A DNA stretch of 64,000 nucleotides from Marinobacter sp. BW6. Lineage in GTDB: Bacteria > Pseudomonadota > Gammaproteobacteria > Pseudomonadales > Oleiphilaceae. The DNA lies in contig NZ_VIRN01000064.1 in assembly GCF_008107725.1 (NCBI RefSeq), positions 372,001 through 436,000 on the forward strand. The letters are read 5' to 3'. Under the pieces are notes generated by a model. The model was given only the letters and a program-made list of their open reading frames with translations. It ran no database searches and was not told the origin of the DNA. The position numbers and the translations under genes were made by a program. Positions 1 to 8,410 of the stretch are shown in pieces (the stretch's first letter is position 1; every line of letters starts with the position of its first letter).

Positions 1-779
1 GGAACCCAGGCGAAATCGCGGAGTAAGTGTTTGCTCATGCCTTCCGGCGCCGTGGCCAGCATATCCGTGCCCCGCAGGAATTCCGGCAGGCCCGAAAAGT
101 TGGAAACTGTCACCACATTGCGGCGAACCAGGCCACGGGTGTCCATGGCGGTCTCCACCGTTGGCTTCTCGCCGGTGGCAAACAACAAGGCGATATGATC
201 CGCCTTCAGGTATTCCGGCAGATCCGCAGGCGGTTTCCGGTATTCGGGATCATAGAACACCACCATTCGATCGGCCATCAGGCCCCGCTGCATAATGTCC
301 GTCGCTTCCGGCGCGTGCGGAGAAATAACCAGATCACAGACATCCTTTCGCAACAGGTCGGCCCGGGGAATGCCAGACGGAATCACCTGGAGACTGATAC
401 CAGGGGCTTCGCTCCTCAAGGTACGCACCAGCCCTGGCAAAAGCAGGTCCCGCTGGTAGTCATTGGCAGCAATCGTAAAAGTGAACTCAGCCGTGGCGGG
501 GCTGAACGGCGGGCCGGAGGACAGCGACTGCAGGTCATCCAGGATCTGGCGGATATGCGGGCCGGCCTGCAGTGCGTAGCGGGTTGGCACAATGCCACGC
601 CCGGACTTCACGAACAGGGGATCTCCGAGGGCCTGACGCAGGCGTTCCAACGTGTGGCTCACTGCCGACTGGGTAACACCCAGCCGGACCGCGGCACGGG
701 ACACGCTGCCTTCATCCAGCACTGCCAAAAAGGTGCTCAGGGCACGGAAATCCAGGTTGAATGTATCAATCGGGTTCAT
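1..779 (-). CDS. LysR-family transcriptional regulator (C-terminus beyond window)
   Basis: This reads leftward from an ATG at 779 and runs off the window edge, so about 259 residues are visible and the C-terminal end is missing. The N-terminus is a typical LysR winged helix-turn-helix: LSTFLAVLDEGSVSRAAVRL is followed by GVTQSAVSHTLERLRQALGD and PLFVKSGRG. After it comes a periplasmic-binding-protein-like effector domain starting FTIAANDYQRDLLLPGL. That layout recalls the NodD/NahR/PcaQ side of the family, which senses small aromatic or organic ligands. The target cannot be told because the gene's other neighbour lies outside the window. The gene downstream to the right (lipoprotein hydrolase) is on the same strand and 33 bases upstream of this start, so co-transcription is possible. 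Confidence 0.9.
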   Translation of the reverse strand, partial: MNPIDTFNLDFRALSTFLAVLDEGSVSRAAVRLGVTQSAVSHTLERLRQALGDPLFVKSGRGIVPTRYALQAGPHIRQILDDLQSLSSGPPFSPATAEFTFTIAANDYQRDLLLPGLVRTLRSEAPGISLQVIPSGIPRADLLRKDVCDLVISPHAPEATDIMQRGLMADRMVVFYDPEYRKPPADLPEYLKADHIALLFATGEKPTVETAMDTRGLVRRNVVTVSNFSGLPEFLRGTDMLATAPEGMSKHLLRDFAWV

Positions 780-812
780 GAATGGCAGTGTAACCCGATG
801 ACTCCGGCGGCG

Positions 813-2036
813 CTACGGCGCCTTGCTGGACTCGTTTGCCTGGATGAAGGACCCAATGGCCTGAGCCAGATCATCGAACCAGGGGTTATAGGTCAGCCGG
901 CTGGTAAATACTGGCCGCTCCGTGTCGTGCCAGGCGCTGAACCAGAGATCCTGCTCCGGCAATTCCCGGCACCCCTCCAGGGAAATGTTGTTCGGTTCCA
1001 GACATCGTTGCAGCGGCGCGCCCAGGCCATAGAGTTCGTTGTCAGGCGCAATCAGCAGGGACTGGTGAGAGAACTCCAGGATATTGGCGTCAGGCAGATA
1101 GCTGTTCAGGAAACGGATGCGTTCATCGGCCTGTGCGTCGGGCCAGGGTTTACGGGTATCCCGAAAAGTCATCATGGCGTTCCGGGGATTGGTGAACCGC
1201 TTCCGGAACTGCGTGACAAGATACTCGAGATTGATCACCGAGTCGGCCTCGGTTGCCGCCAGAAACAAAGGTATCTCAAGGCTTTCATATTGCCTTATCC
1301 GACTCTGCGCCGACGAGATGACATCGCCGATCTGGCTGCCAGCGTTAAAGGAAAACGACTCGTACTTGACCGGATTAAGCTCGGGCTCTTTTTCCACGAA
1401 ATCACCAAAAACGTCGGCGATGGGTGCCAGCCAGAGGTAATCCCGAAGACCGTTAAGCTGCCAGGCGGGCGCGACTGCAATCAGGCCCGCCGGTCGCGGT
1501 CCGGTCTCCGAAAGGGCGTATTCTGTGGCCAATGCACCGCCGAGGGAGAATCCGCCGATAAAGGCCAGGTCCACGTCCTGGGAAAGGGCGACGAAGTGAT
1601 TGCGTACCTGATCGCGCCAAACATCGGCGCTGGCTGTCACCATATCGCCTGGACGGGTGCCGTGTCCCTGCAGCAACAGGGTCCGGACTTCAACGCACTG
1701 ATCCGCCAGGTAACGGGCCAGATCACGGAACACAAAAGGCGAATCGCTAAGGCCGTGCACCAGCAAAAGCCCGGTGCGATCGCCGGGGCTGCAGCCGGCC
1801 GCCGGTGCAAGCCTGTATGGCAGGTTCCACAACACCTGCTGTTCTCTCTCAAACCCTTCCACCGGAACCAGATTGGTATCGACATAGGCTTTGACAGATT
1901 CCACATAGCGGTCGAAATCAGTAACCGGTTCCGCGCTCAAGGTTGATGGCCCGGGGCTGTAGAATTGAGTGCTGGTGGCGCAGGCGGCGGTCGAGGCCAG
2001 TGCCAGTAAAACGAGCAAATTCCTGAGAATAGTCAT
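813..2036 (-). CDS. Lipoprotein alpha/beta hydrolase (esterase/lysophospholipase-like)
   Basis: A 407-residue alpha/beta hydrolase probably anchored in the outer membrane. I start it at 2036 because this ATG gives a lipoprotein signal, MTILRNLLVLLALASTAAC, with the lipidated Cys at residue 19. The open frame extends upstream to 2177 but only adds a non-signal-like stretch that overlaps the divergent gene. The serine nucleophile sits in GGFSLGG (Ser164), and the oxyanion-side motif LLLVHGLSDSP is at about residues 91-100. The hydrolase family acts on esters or lipids, but the substrate is unknown. A very long open frame on the opposite strand across this gene is a shadow of high G+C coding sequence. 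Confidence 0.85.
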   Translation of the reverse strand: MTILRNLLVLLALASTAACATSTQFYSPGPSTLSAEPVTDFDRYVESVKAYVDTNLVPVEGFEREQQVLWNLPYRLAPAAGCSPGDRTGLLLVHGLSDSPFVFRDLARYLADQCVEVRTLLLQGHGTRPGDMVTASADVWRDQVRNHFVALSQDVDLAFIGGFSLGGALATEYALSETGPRPAGLIAVAPAWQLNGLRDYLWLAPIADVFGDFVEKEPELNPVKYESFSFNAGSQIGDVISSAQSRIRQYESLEIPLFLAATEADSVINLEYLVTQFRKRFTNPRNAMMTFRDTRKPWPDAQADERIRFLNSYLPDANILEFSHQSLLIAPDNELYGLGAPLQRCLEPNNISLEGCRELPEQDLWFSAWHDTERPVFTSRLTYNPWFDDLAQAIGSFIQANESSKAP

Positions 2037-2169
2037 AGCCGGCGAGTGAGATTCGCTCCTCTTATCATAACTGTCGTCATTGCTGACTGTGTTGAGTGAT
2101 CGTTCAAACCCCGATACTGTGGTTGCAGTATACGATCCCAAACGCCATTCCGGATGAGGAGCCCCACCG

Positions 2170-2841
2170 ATGACCATGACCCTGGCTTTCGACGTCTACG
2201 GAACCCTGGTAGACCCCATGGGCATGTCCCGCCTGCTGGCGGAAGATGCCGGCGACAGTGCAGAAGCCGTGGCCGCTCTGTGGCGGGAGAAGCAACTGGA
2301 GTTTTCATTCCGAAAGGGCCTGATGAAAGTCTACGAAGACTTCGGCGTATGCACCCGACAAGCCCTGCGCTACGCCATGGCCACCCACAAACTGACCCTG
2401 TCCGAAGAGCGCGAAAACGCCCTGATGGCGGCCTACCTGTCTCTGCCCGCGTTCGACGATGCCTTGCCAGCGTTAAAAAGTCTCAGAGGCGACTATCCGC
2501 TTTTCGCATTCTCCAACGGTGGTTATCCGGCACTGGAGAAAGTGCTGGGACACAACGACTTGCTCGACCAATTTGAAGGTCTGGTATCGGTAGACGATAT
2601 CAAGAGTTTCAAACCCGATCCGGCTGTATACACCTATGCGAGAAGGGCGACGGGCTGTTGGGAGAAGCCTTTGTGTTTGGTTTCGAGCAATGCCTGGGAT
2701 GTGATTGGAGCGCGCGCATCGGGATTGCTGGCAGTCTGGGTGCAGAGAGACCGGAACAAGGTTTTCGAGGATTGGGGCATTCAACCCTCTGCAGTGATCG
2801 ACAGTCTCTCAGAACTAAAGAAGACCCTGAAGAACCTTTGA
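2170..2841 (+). CDS. Haloacid dehalogenase, type II (HAD superfamily)
   Basis: A 223-residue cytosolic HAD hydrolase matching (S)-2-haloacid dehalogenases in length and motifs. The nucleophile is Asp8 in FDVYGTLVD, and motif II is FSNGG (Ser115, Asn116). Motif III has Lys148 in SFKPDP, and the late motif is SSNAWD (Asn174, Asp177), characteristic of the type II group. Family members hydrolyse 2-haloalkanoic acids to hydroxy acids. Many marine homologues are annotated this way without proof of substrate, so a phosphatase role remains possible. A GGAG lies about nine bases before the ATG. It is divergent from the lipoprotein hydrolase gene and convergent with the PhaC-like gene. Confidence 0.88.
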   Translation: MTMTLAFDVYGTLVDPMGMSRLLAEDAGDSAEAVAALWREKQLEFSFRKGLMKVYEDFGVCTRQALRYAMATHKLTLSEERENALMAAYLSLPAFDDALPALKSLRGDYPLFAFSNGGYPALEKVLGHNDLLDQFEGLVSVDDIKSFKPDPAVYTYARRATGCWEKPLCLVSSNAWDVIGARASGLLAVWVQRDRNKVFEDWGIQPSAVIDSLSELKKTLKNL

Positions 2842-2851
2842 AGCCAGCGGA

Positions 2852-2967
2852 GGCAGGTATCGGGGAGGGCTGTCCAAAACTGTCTGTCGCCATGGATGGC
2901 GACAGTCAAGCGTCACAGGGACGTGCCGCAAGGAGCGTGTTTTGGACAGCCCTCCCCGATACCTGCC
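2852..2967. repeat. Long inverted repeat with nested hairpin
   Basis: Two perfect 29-base arms (2852-2880 and 2939-2967) are exact reverse complements. They enclose 58 bases that include a second perfect hairpin at 2885-2904 (9-base arms, 2-base centre CCATGG-like). The element begins 10 bases after the dehalogenase stop and ends 22 bases before the stop of the convergent gene, so it fills the convergent intergenic space. No coding frame or U-tract accompanies it. It could be a bidirectional terminator, but the arm length and nested design look more like a REP or MITE-type dispersed element. No second copy is visible in this window. Confidence 0.85.
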
Positions 2968-2989
2968 GGCAATCACCGAGCTCAAAGAA

Positions 2990-4153
2990 TCAGTCCGACC
3001 GCAAAGCCAGCCACTCCGCCAACTCCAGCCAACTCTGACGAGGCGCCTTGCTCCCGGCAAGAATGCCCATATGGCCACCCGGCACAACCCGAAACGTCTT
3101 GTCTGTAGAGCTCACATGATCCATCACCCGCTTGGCCGCACCCGATGTCACGAGCGTATCGTCGCCTCCAGCGATGGCCAGTAAGTTGGCACTCACATTG
3201 TCCAGCCTGGCGATATCCTCGCCGATCTGGATTTCACCTTTCGACAGCTGGTTGTCGATCCAGACGCGAACCACCGTATCCTGAATGATCCCGCCAGGGT
3301 AGGCCACCATACGATCCAGAAACGCCGACGTAGTGGCGTGGTTGGTGACAAACTCCCGGTCACCCAGCCGGATGATCAGCTCCCAGTAACTCATTACGCT
3401 GGCAATCGGATTGGTCAGCTTGAAACCGATGGTGTTGGCCCAGCCCGGAGTATGAAACCAGTGAGGTTTGACATCGTGAAGCCGGAACCCTGTTCGTTTC
3501 CGGATAAACCCGGCCACATCTGCCATGCGCTGATTCAGAAGCCCAATAATCCCGGACGCATGGCTGTCGATCGGCGAGCCAAGCACGATGGCATTGCGAA
3601 CGTGCTGATCGTTGCTGAGGGCGGAATAGAACAGCGTGAACATGCCACCCATGCTCCAGCCATGCAGCGATAACTCCTGCTCACCGCTGTGCTCCCGAAC
3701 CCGGTTCAGATAGGCTGGCAACAGCTCGGCCACGTAGGTATGCAGGTTGTAGTGACTGTGCTTCCGCGTTGGCATGCCCCAGTCGATCAGATACACCTCA
3801 AACCCCTTGGCACGCAGAAACCGAACCAGACTGCGCTGGGGAAACAGATCGTAGATCAGCATATTCACCGCCAGGGGCGGCACGATCACAATCGGTGTCT
3901 TATGGGCCGTTCTCTCAACCGGAATGGTCTCACCTTCCAGCTCGATGAAATCCTCGGCCAGCGGCGGATAGTAACGCAGGCTGACCAGCCCATCGGTGTG
4001 CAGGGTTTCGAATGGCGTCTGTCCGGCCTGAACCAGACTGGCGGCCCGGAACACCCGGTCGAAGGCATTACCGGCATAAAGGGCTGTTTGCCGGGTAACT
4101 CCTGTAGCGCGGTCAGAGGCTGATTTGAAGAGATTGGGCATAGGAATGTCCAT
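2990..4153 (-). CDS. PHA-synthase-like alpha/beta hydrolase with Ser nucleophile
   Basis: A 387-residue protein with the fold signatures of polyhydroxyalkanoate synthase/depolymerase relatives. These are VIVPPLAVNMLIYDL, then VYLIDWGMP, then the nucleophile elbow HGWSMGG (Ser167), an Asp in AGGDDTLV and a His in GGHMGILAG. True PhaC enzymes use Cys in the elbow (G-x-C-x-G). Here it is Ser, so polymerase activity is doubtful and a hydrolase or depolymerase role is more likely. I chose the ATG at 4153. An in-frame GTG at 4171 is equally open, and neither has a strong Shine-Dalgarno sequence. It is divergent from the acyltransferase and ends beside the long inverted repeat. Confidence 0.8.
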   Translation of the reverse strand: MDIPMPNLFKSASDRATGVTRQTALYAGNAFDRVFRAASLVQAGQTPFETLHTDGLVSLRYYPPLAEDFIELEGETIPVERTAHKTPIVIVPPLAVNMLIYDLFPQRSLVRFLRAKGFEVYLIDWGMPTRKHSHYNLHTYVAELLPAYLNRVREHSGEQELSLHGWSMGGMFTLFYSALSNDQHVRNAIVLGSPIDSHASGIIGLLNQRMADVAGFIRKRTGFRLHDVKPHWFHTPGWANTIGFKLTNPIASVMSYWELIIRLGDREFVTNHATTSAFLDRMVAYPGGIIQDTVVRVWIDNQLSKGEIQIGEDIARLDNVSANLLAIAGGDDTLVTSGAAKRVMDHVSSTDKTFRVVPGGHMGILAGSKAPRQSWLELAEWLALRSD

Positions 4154-4359
4154 GGATAATTTGAGGCTCACTTTACTGATTACCGAACGTCGAGTCCCGC
4201 AGGCCAGAATTCGAGATTATCCATGGTGAGGCGCAAAGCACCATGGCAGAAGTGTCCAATCCCGTGGGCAAACCGGTCACTTCAGGCCACTGCCCAACGA
4301 GGCCTGTGGTTGCTATCATTAGCCCCTATTTGCACACAATAACCAGAAACAGGATCGCC

Positions 4360-5253
4360 ATGCTCAGTTTCCTTCCCGCCCCCGTAATCGGCGTACTCAA
4401 TTCCATTCTGCTGGGAATCAACACCCTGTTCTGGTGCATACTGCTCTACATACCGGCCATCCTGAAACTCATCATCCCCATCACCGGCTTCCGGGTTCTG
4501 TGCACCAAAGTCATTATCTGGATCGCCGAAGCCTGGGTGGCCTGCAACACCGGCTGGATGAAGCTTACCCATGGCACGAAATGGGAGGTGAAAGGCGCCG
4601 AGAACCTCAAGCGGGAAAGCTGGTACCTGGTGCTGGCCAATCACCAGAGCTGGGTGGATATCTTCGCCATGCAGCGGGTCTTCAACCACCGTGCCCCGTT
4701 TCTCAAGTTCTTCCTCAAGCAGCAGCTCATCTGGGTACCGGTAATCGGTCTTGCCTGGTGGGGCCTCGATTTCCCGTTCATGAAGCGTTACACGAGGGAG
4801 TACCTGATCAAACACCCGGAGAAACGCGGTGAAGATTTGCGGGCAACGCGTCGGGCCTGCGAGCAGTTCCGCCATACCCCGGTCAGTGTGATGAACTTTG
4901 TTGAAGGGACCCGCTTTACCCAGGCCAAACACGATAAACAGAAATCGCACTACAAGCACCTGCTGACACCCAAGGCTGGCGGTGCCGCCTTCGTGCTAGA
5001 CGCCATGGGCGATTCGATTCAGACGCTGGTGGACGTGACTATCGCCTATCCGGGAGGGGCGCCCACGTTCTGGGACTTTATCTGTGGCCGGGTAAAGGAA
5101 GTCAAAATGGAAATCCACACCGTTGATATCCCGGACCATCTGAAAGGCCGGGACTACTCAACGAATGCTGAGCACCGCCGGAACGTTAAAAACTGGCTGG
5201 GGGAGCAATGGCAGGCCAAAGACGAACGGCTGGAAAGGATGCTGGCCCGATAA
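4360..5253 (+). CDS. 1-acylglycerol-3-phosphate acyltransferase-like membrane protein (PlsC family)
   Basis: A 297-residue PlsC/LPLAT acyltransferase of the YihG type. Two hydrophobic segments near the N-terminus (about residues 8-40 and 50-62) anchor it in the inner membrane. The catalytic HX4D box is NHQSWVD (His95, Asp100) and the acceptor-binding motif is FVEGTR near residue 187. Family members transfer an acyl chain to a lysophospholipid or related acceptor. The exact acceptor is unknown. The start at 4360 follows AGGA at a good distance. The frame is open upstream to 4243, but that part is not protein-like. The next gene converges on it 10 bases away. Confidence 0.87.
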   Translation: MLSFLPAPVIGVLNSILLGINTLFWCILLYIPAILKLIIPITGFRVLCTKVIIWIAEAWVACNTGWMKLTHGTKWEVKGAENLKRESWYLVLANHQSWVDIFAMQRVFNHRAPFLKFFLKQQLIWVPVIGLAWWGLDFPFMKRYTREYLIKHPEKRGEDLRATRRACEQFRHTPVSVMNFVEGTRFTQAKHDKQKSHYKHLLTPKAGGAAFVLDAMGDSIQTLVDVTIAYPGGAPTFWDFICGRVKEVKMEIHTVDIPDHLKGRDYSTNAEHRRNVKNWLGEQWQAKDERLERMLAR

Positions 5254-5263
5254 TGATCGGGCA

Positions 5264-5467
5264 TCAGCCGTCGGAATCATCCTCCACTTCATCCGGATGT
5301 TCCTGCTTGTAACGCTCCCACTCTTCCCAGTCGTGGGGCGTTCCCGCATGGGGCCTTCGCAGATGTTTTGCGTGCTCCATGGCGTTGTGGCGGAGACTGT
5401 GGTCCCGCTCTTCGTCTTCCTTGTCGAAACCGTATTTTTTCAGAAATTCATCGGGCGTGATGGGCAT
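5264..5467 (-). CDS. Small highly charged hypothetical protein (67 aa)
   Basis: A 67-residue, very hydrophilic protein rich in Glu, Asp, His and Lys, with no membrane segment and no signal peptide. I do not recognise a family. It is believable as a gene because a strong GGAGGTG lies six bases before the ATG, and it fills the gap between the acyltransferase and RNase II genes without overlapping either. It lies downstream of the RNase II gene on the same strand, 61 bases from that gene's stop, and may be in the same transcript. The C-terminus, HPDEVEDDSDG, is strongly acidic. Confidence 0.7.
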   Translation of the reverse strand: MPITPDEFLKKYGFDKEDEERDHSLRHNAMEHAKHLRRPHAGTPHDWEEWERYKQEHPDEVEDDSDG

Positions 5468-5528
5468 GGCGCACCTCCATCATCGGATCATGTCCTGATT
5501 GATACGATGCGCCTGCCCGTGTGGTTTT

Positions 5529-7514
5529 TCAACCGTTGTCGGAGCTCGTCCCGGTCGGGATCTCCTGGGCTTCCACCAGCTTGAAATTGATTTGCCTGCG
5601 TTCCTCGTCCACCCCTGAAAAGCTTACCGTTACCGGTTGTTCCAGTTGGAAGATGCGTCCGTTCTTGTTGTGGATCAGGCGCAGGGTAACCGGATCAAAG
5701 CTGTACTTGCCATCAAGATCCTTGCAGCTGACGAACCCTTCCAGGCCATTGGCATCCAGGCGGACGAAGAAGCCGGCAGGCACGGTGCGGCTGATAACGC
5801 CGGGCATGGGCTCTTCGCCGAGCGTTTTGGCAAAGTCACTCTTGAGCCAGGCTTCGAGACTGTTGGCGGCCTGACGGGCGCGGATCTGGGCAGCTTGGAG
5901 GGCCTCCAGCTGATCCTCACTCAAGGCTTTCATGGGGGTATCCCACAGCGCCGATTTGATCAGCCGATGCACGTAGAAGTCCGAGAACTTGCGCAGTGGC
6001 GAGGTAAAGGTGGTGTAGGCATCCAGTCCCATACCATGGTGTGGAGCCGGCTTGAAGCTTAACTCGGCCCGGGCCAGTTGGCGGGACAGTATGGCCTTGA
6101 CCGGAACCTCTGCCTCCAGGGCGTCGGTTTCCTTCATCAGCTTTCGGAAGCCCTCGGCCTGATGGGCATCAACCCCGGACAGGTGTGGTGCGTGACTGTC
6201 GATCAGCGCCCGGATGTTGTCGGCGCGATCATCCCGCAGTCCTGGATGCTGGATAAACAGACCGGCGGTCTGGTTGGTCAGGAAGTCCGCGGCGCAGCGA
6301 TTGGCGGCGACCATGCACTCTTCCACCAGGCGGTGGGCTTCTTTCTGGATGGACGGCTCAATCAGTCGGATACGTTTGTTTTCGTCCAGCCGGAGGCGGA
6401 ATTCCGGGCGGTCGCCGCTCAGCAGCGCGTGCTCGCTACGCCATTTTCTGAGCGCTGTCGCGGCTTGGTGCAGTTGATCCAGACTGTTGGCGACGGTGTC
6501 CGGCAGTGCTTTGATCTCATCGTCTTCCCGACCTTCGATCAGGTTGGAAACGAGCTCGTAGCTGAGCTTGCCCTTGGACTGAATGACCGCCTGGTGAAAG
6601 CTGTAGTCGCCAAGGCTGCCATCGTTGTTGACCTGAAGGTCGCATACCAGAGTCAGCCGCTTTACGTCTGGCATCAACGAGCACAGGCGGGTGCTTATGC
6701 TGTCAGGCAGCATGGGCAGGGGCTCGCCGGGGAAGTAGATGGCGGTGGCCCTGTTGAACGCCTCCTGTTCCGCCGGGCTGTCGGTGTCGATCACGGCGGT
6801 CGGGTCGGCAATGGCAATCGACAACGACCAGCCGGTGGCGTTGGGTTCGGCCAGCAGGGCATCGTCCATGTCCTGGGTGCCCGGGCTGTCGATGGTCACA
6901 TAGGGGCGATCCGTTCGGTCTTCCCGTCCGGCTTCCCGGGATTCGATATCGCTTTCGCTAAGGCTGTCGGCCTGTGTGCGCACTGCGTCCGGCCAGGTGT
7001 CCGCCAGGTCAAAGGTTGCGAGGGTGAAGGAACGCTCGATGCCGGGTTCCCCGGCCTTGCCAATCACGCGCAACACCTTGGCCTGGCCCTTGCCGTCCTT
7101 GATCGGATGCTTGTGAATCTGGCAGTAGATGAAGTCGTCCGGCTGGGCATTCATTCGCTCTTTGGGCGGGATGAAGATCCAGCGGTTGATGCCCGGGGTC
7201 TCCGGTACCACAAAGTGCCCTTTGCCCTTGACCAGGTAACGGCCAACAAACGTATTCAGGCGGGTTTCCAGCAGTTCGTCCACCACGCCCTGGGTCTTGC
7301 CTTTCTCAACTTCCTGCTCGGTGACGTTCACCCGGTCGCCCGGCAGCACCTTCTGCATCTCCTCGGGCGGCAGGAAGACATCCCGACCCTCTTCGAGCGC
7401 AACAAACCCGAAGCGGCCATTGGTGGCTTTGACAGTACCGGGGAAAACCACCTTGTTTTCCTTGATATCCGATTTCAGCTGGCGCAACTGGCTGAGGGCG
7501 TCGGCTTTGAGCAT
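5529..7514 (-). CDS. rnb: Exoribonuclease II (RNase II / RNB family)
   Basis: A 661-residue 3'-to-5' processive exoribonuclease that degrades single-stranded RNA. The order is an N-terminal cold-shock/OB region (PGTVKATNGRFGFV), a second OB, the RNB catalytic domain with the metal-binding TIDSPGTQDMDDALL near residue 207-221, and a C-terminal S1-like domain (PGVISRTVPAGFFVRLD). The length is near E. coli RNase II (about 640) and well short of RNase R (about 800), and there is no basic C-terminal tail, so I prefer rnb over rnr. An AGGTT precedes the ATG, and a sigma-70-like promoter lies just upstream at 7553-7581. Confidence 0.87.
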   Translation of the reverse strand: MLKADALSQLRQLKSDIKENKVVFPGTVKATNGRFGFVALEEGRDVFLPPEEMQKVLPGDRVNVTEQEVEKGKTQGVVDELLETRLNTFVGRYLVKGKGHFVVPETPGINRWIFIPPKERMNAQPDDFIYCQIHKHPIKDGKGQAKVLRVIGKAGEPGIERSFTLATFDLADTWPDAVRTQADSLSESDIESREAGREDRTDRPYVTIDSPGTQDMDDALLAEPNATGWSLSIAIADPTAVIDTDSPAEQEAFNRATAIYFPGEPLPMLPDSISTRLCSLMPDVKRLTLVCDLQVNNDGSLGDYSFHQAVIQSKGKLSYELVSNLIEGREDDEIKALPDTVANSLDQLHQAATALRKWRSEHALLSGDRPEFRLRLDENKRIRLIEPSIQKEAHRLVEECMVAANRCAADFLTNQTAGLFIQHPGLRDDRADNIRALIDSHAPHLSGVDAHQAEGFRKLMKETDALEAEVPVKAILSRQLARAELSFKPAPHHGMGLDAYTTFTSPLRKFSDFYVHRLIKSALWDTPMKALSEDQLEALQAAQIRARQAANSLEAWLKSDFAKTLGEEPMPGVISRTVPAGFFVRLDANGLEGFVSCKDLDGKYSFDPVTLRLIHNKNGRIFQLEQPVTVSFSGVDEERRQINFKLVEAQEIPTGTSSDNG

Positions 7515-7552
7515 GAAGTAACCTGGCTGGTAAATAATGAATGATGGGGCGG

Positions 7553-7581
7553 AGTATAACGGTTATGGCTCTATGCGTCAG
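7553..7581 (-). promoter_or_regulatory. Sigma-70-like promoter for RNase II gene
   Basis: Reading leftward, CTGACG (7576-7581), a 17-base spacer and TATACT (7553-7558) form a good sigma-70 promoter 39 bases before the RNase II start. The -10 matches the consensus at five of six positions and the -35 at four of six. The site lies just after the stop of the upstream dioxygenase gene, so the nuclease gene can be expressed independently. Confidence 0.6.
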
Positions 7582-7598
7582 ATAGCAGAATACGCAAA

Positions 7599-8273
7599 TC
7601 AGATTTCTGCCCAGAATCTCTGGAGGTTGGCCAGTGATTTGGTGAGCAGATCGAATTCGGTCGTTTTGCCCTCACGTTCAAACAGTTGTCGCCGGGCCGT
7701 GTCCAGATCAAATAGCACTTCCCGCTGGGCTGGTTCCCGAATGGTGCTCTGAGCCCAACCGATAGCGACACGGCGCTGGCCCCGTGTGACCGGATCAACC
7801 CGGTGCAGGGTTGAGGACGGATAGACCACTGCCGCGCCGGCCGGTAATTTGTAGAAATGCTCGCCCGCCGTGGTCTCGGTAACCAGTTCGCCCCCGTCGT
7901 AGCTGTCAGGATCGTCCAGGAACAGCGTGAAGGAAACATCGGTCCGCAACCTGCCGGCCCCCCGGCCCATCACGGGATCGTCCACATGATTGCCGTAGGT
8001 CATACCATCCCGGTAGCGACTGAATATAAGAGGTGTGACCTTGGCAGGCCGCACTGCCATCTGGAACAGGGGGTGTTCAGTCAGGGCTTTTTCCACCTCG
8101 GCCCGAAGACCTTCCGCCTGGCCCCCGGACACCTTCAATTGCTCGTTGTTCTTGACCAGCTTTGCATGCCACCCGGCTGTGCTCCGCCCGTCCTGAAACT
8201 GGCCGCCGTCCAGAGCGTTGCGGATTCGCTTGAGCTGTTCAGGGGTCAGGATCTGGTCGATACAGATAATCAT
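7599..8273 (-). CDS. piuC: PKHD-type Fe(II)/2-oxoglutarate dioxygenase (PiuC/YbiX family)
   Basis: A 224-residue member of the PiuC/YbiX hydroxylase family, cytosolic and dependent on Fe(II) and 2-oxoglutarate. The iron triad is visible as His96 and Asp98 in YGNHVDDP and His157 in STLHRVDPV, with the cosubstrate Arg in RGQRRVAIGW (residue 167-168). In pseudomonads these genes sit next to TonB-dependent siderophore receptors and respond to iron. Here no receptor is adjacent, and the divergent neighbour is the Gly/Glu/His-repeat secreted protein. The AT-rich gap between them (8274-8410) could hold a Fur site, but I see no convincing 19-base match. Confidence 0.86.
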   Translation of the reverse strand: MIICIDQILTPEQLKRIRNALDGGQFQDGRSTAGWHAKLVKNNEQLKVSGGQAEGLRAEVEKALTEHPLFQMAVRPAKVTPLIFSRYRDGMTYGNHVDDPVMGRGAGRLRTDVSFTLFLDDPDSYDGGELVTETTAGEHFYKLPAGAAVVYPSSTLHRVDPVTRGQRRVAIGWAQSTIREPAQREVLFDLDTARRQLFEREGKTTEFDLLTKSLANLQRFWAEI

Positions 8274-8410
8274 GGTTAGCTCAACTCTTAATACGAATAA
8301 TTTGCAATCAGTGTTTGCTGTGGCGCATCATGCACCACTATGGACATGCCATCAATTCTACCGTTGTTGACGAAGAGCAGCAGGCGGTTTTTAACAGGAG
8401 AAAGAACGGA

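Noticed and set aside
27..1946. A 639-codon open frame on the plus strand
   Set aside because: It lies opposite the LysR and lipoprotein-hydrolase genes, both of which have clear family motifs. The antisense translation has no recognisable domain and is a by-product of high G+C codon bias.
6078..7544. A 488-codon open frame opposite RNase II
   Set aside because: Its translation shows no motif, whereas the minus strand encodes the full RNB catalytic motif in frame.
8274..8410. Possible Fur box between piuC and the repeat-protein gene
   Set aside because: The stretch is AT-rich and contains AATACGAATAATTTGC, but no 19-base match to the GATAATGATAATCATTATC pattern is good enough to call.
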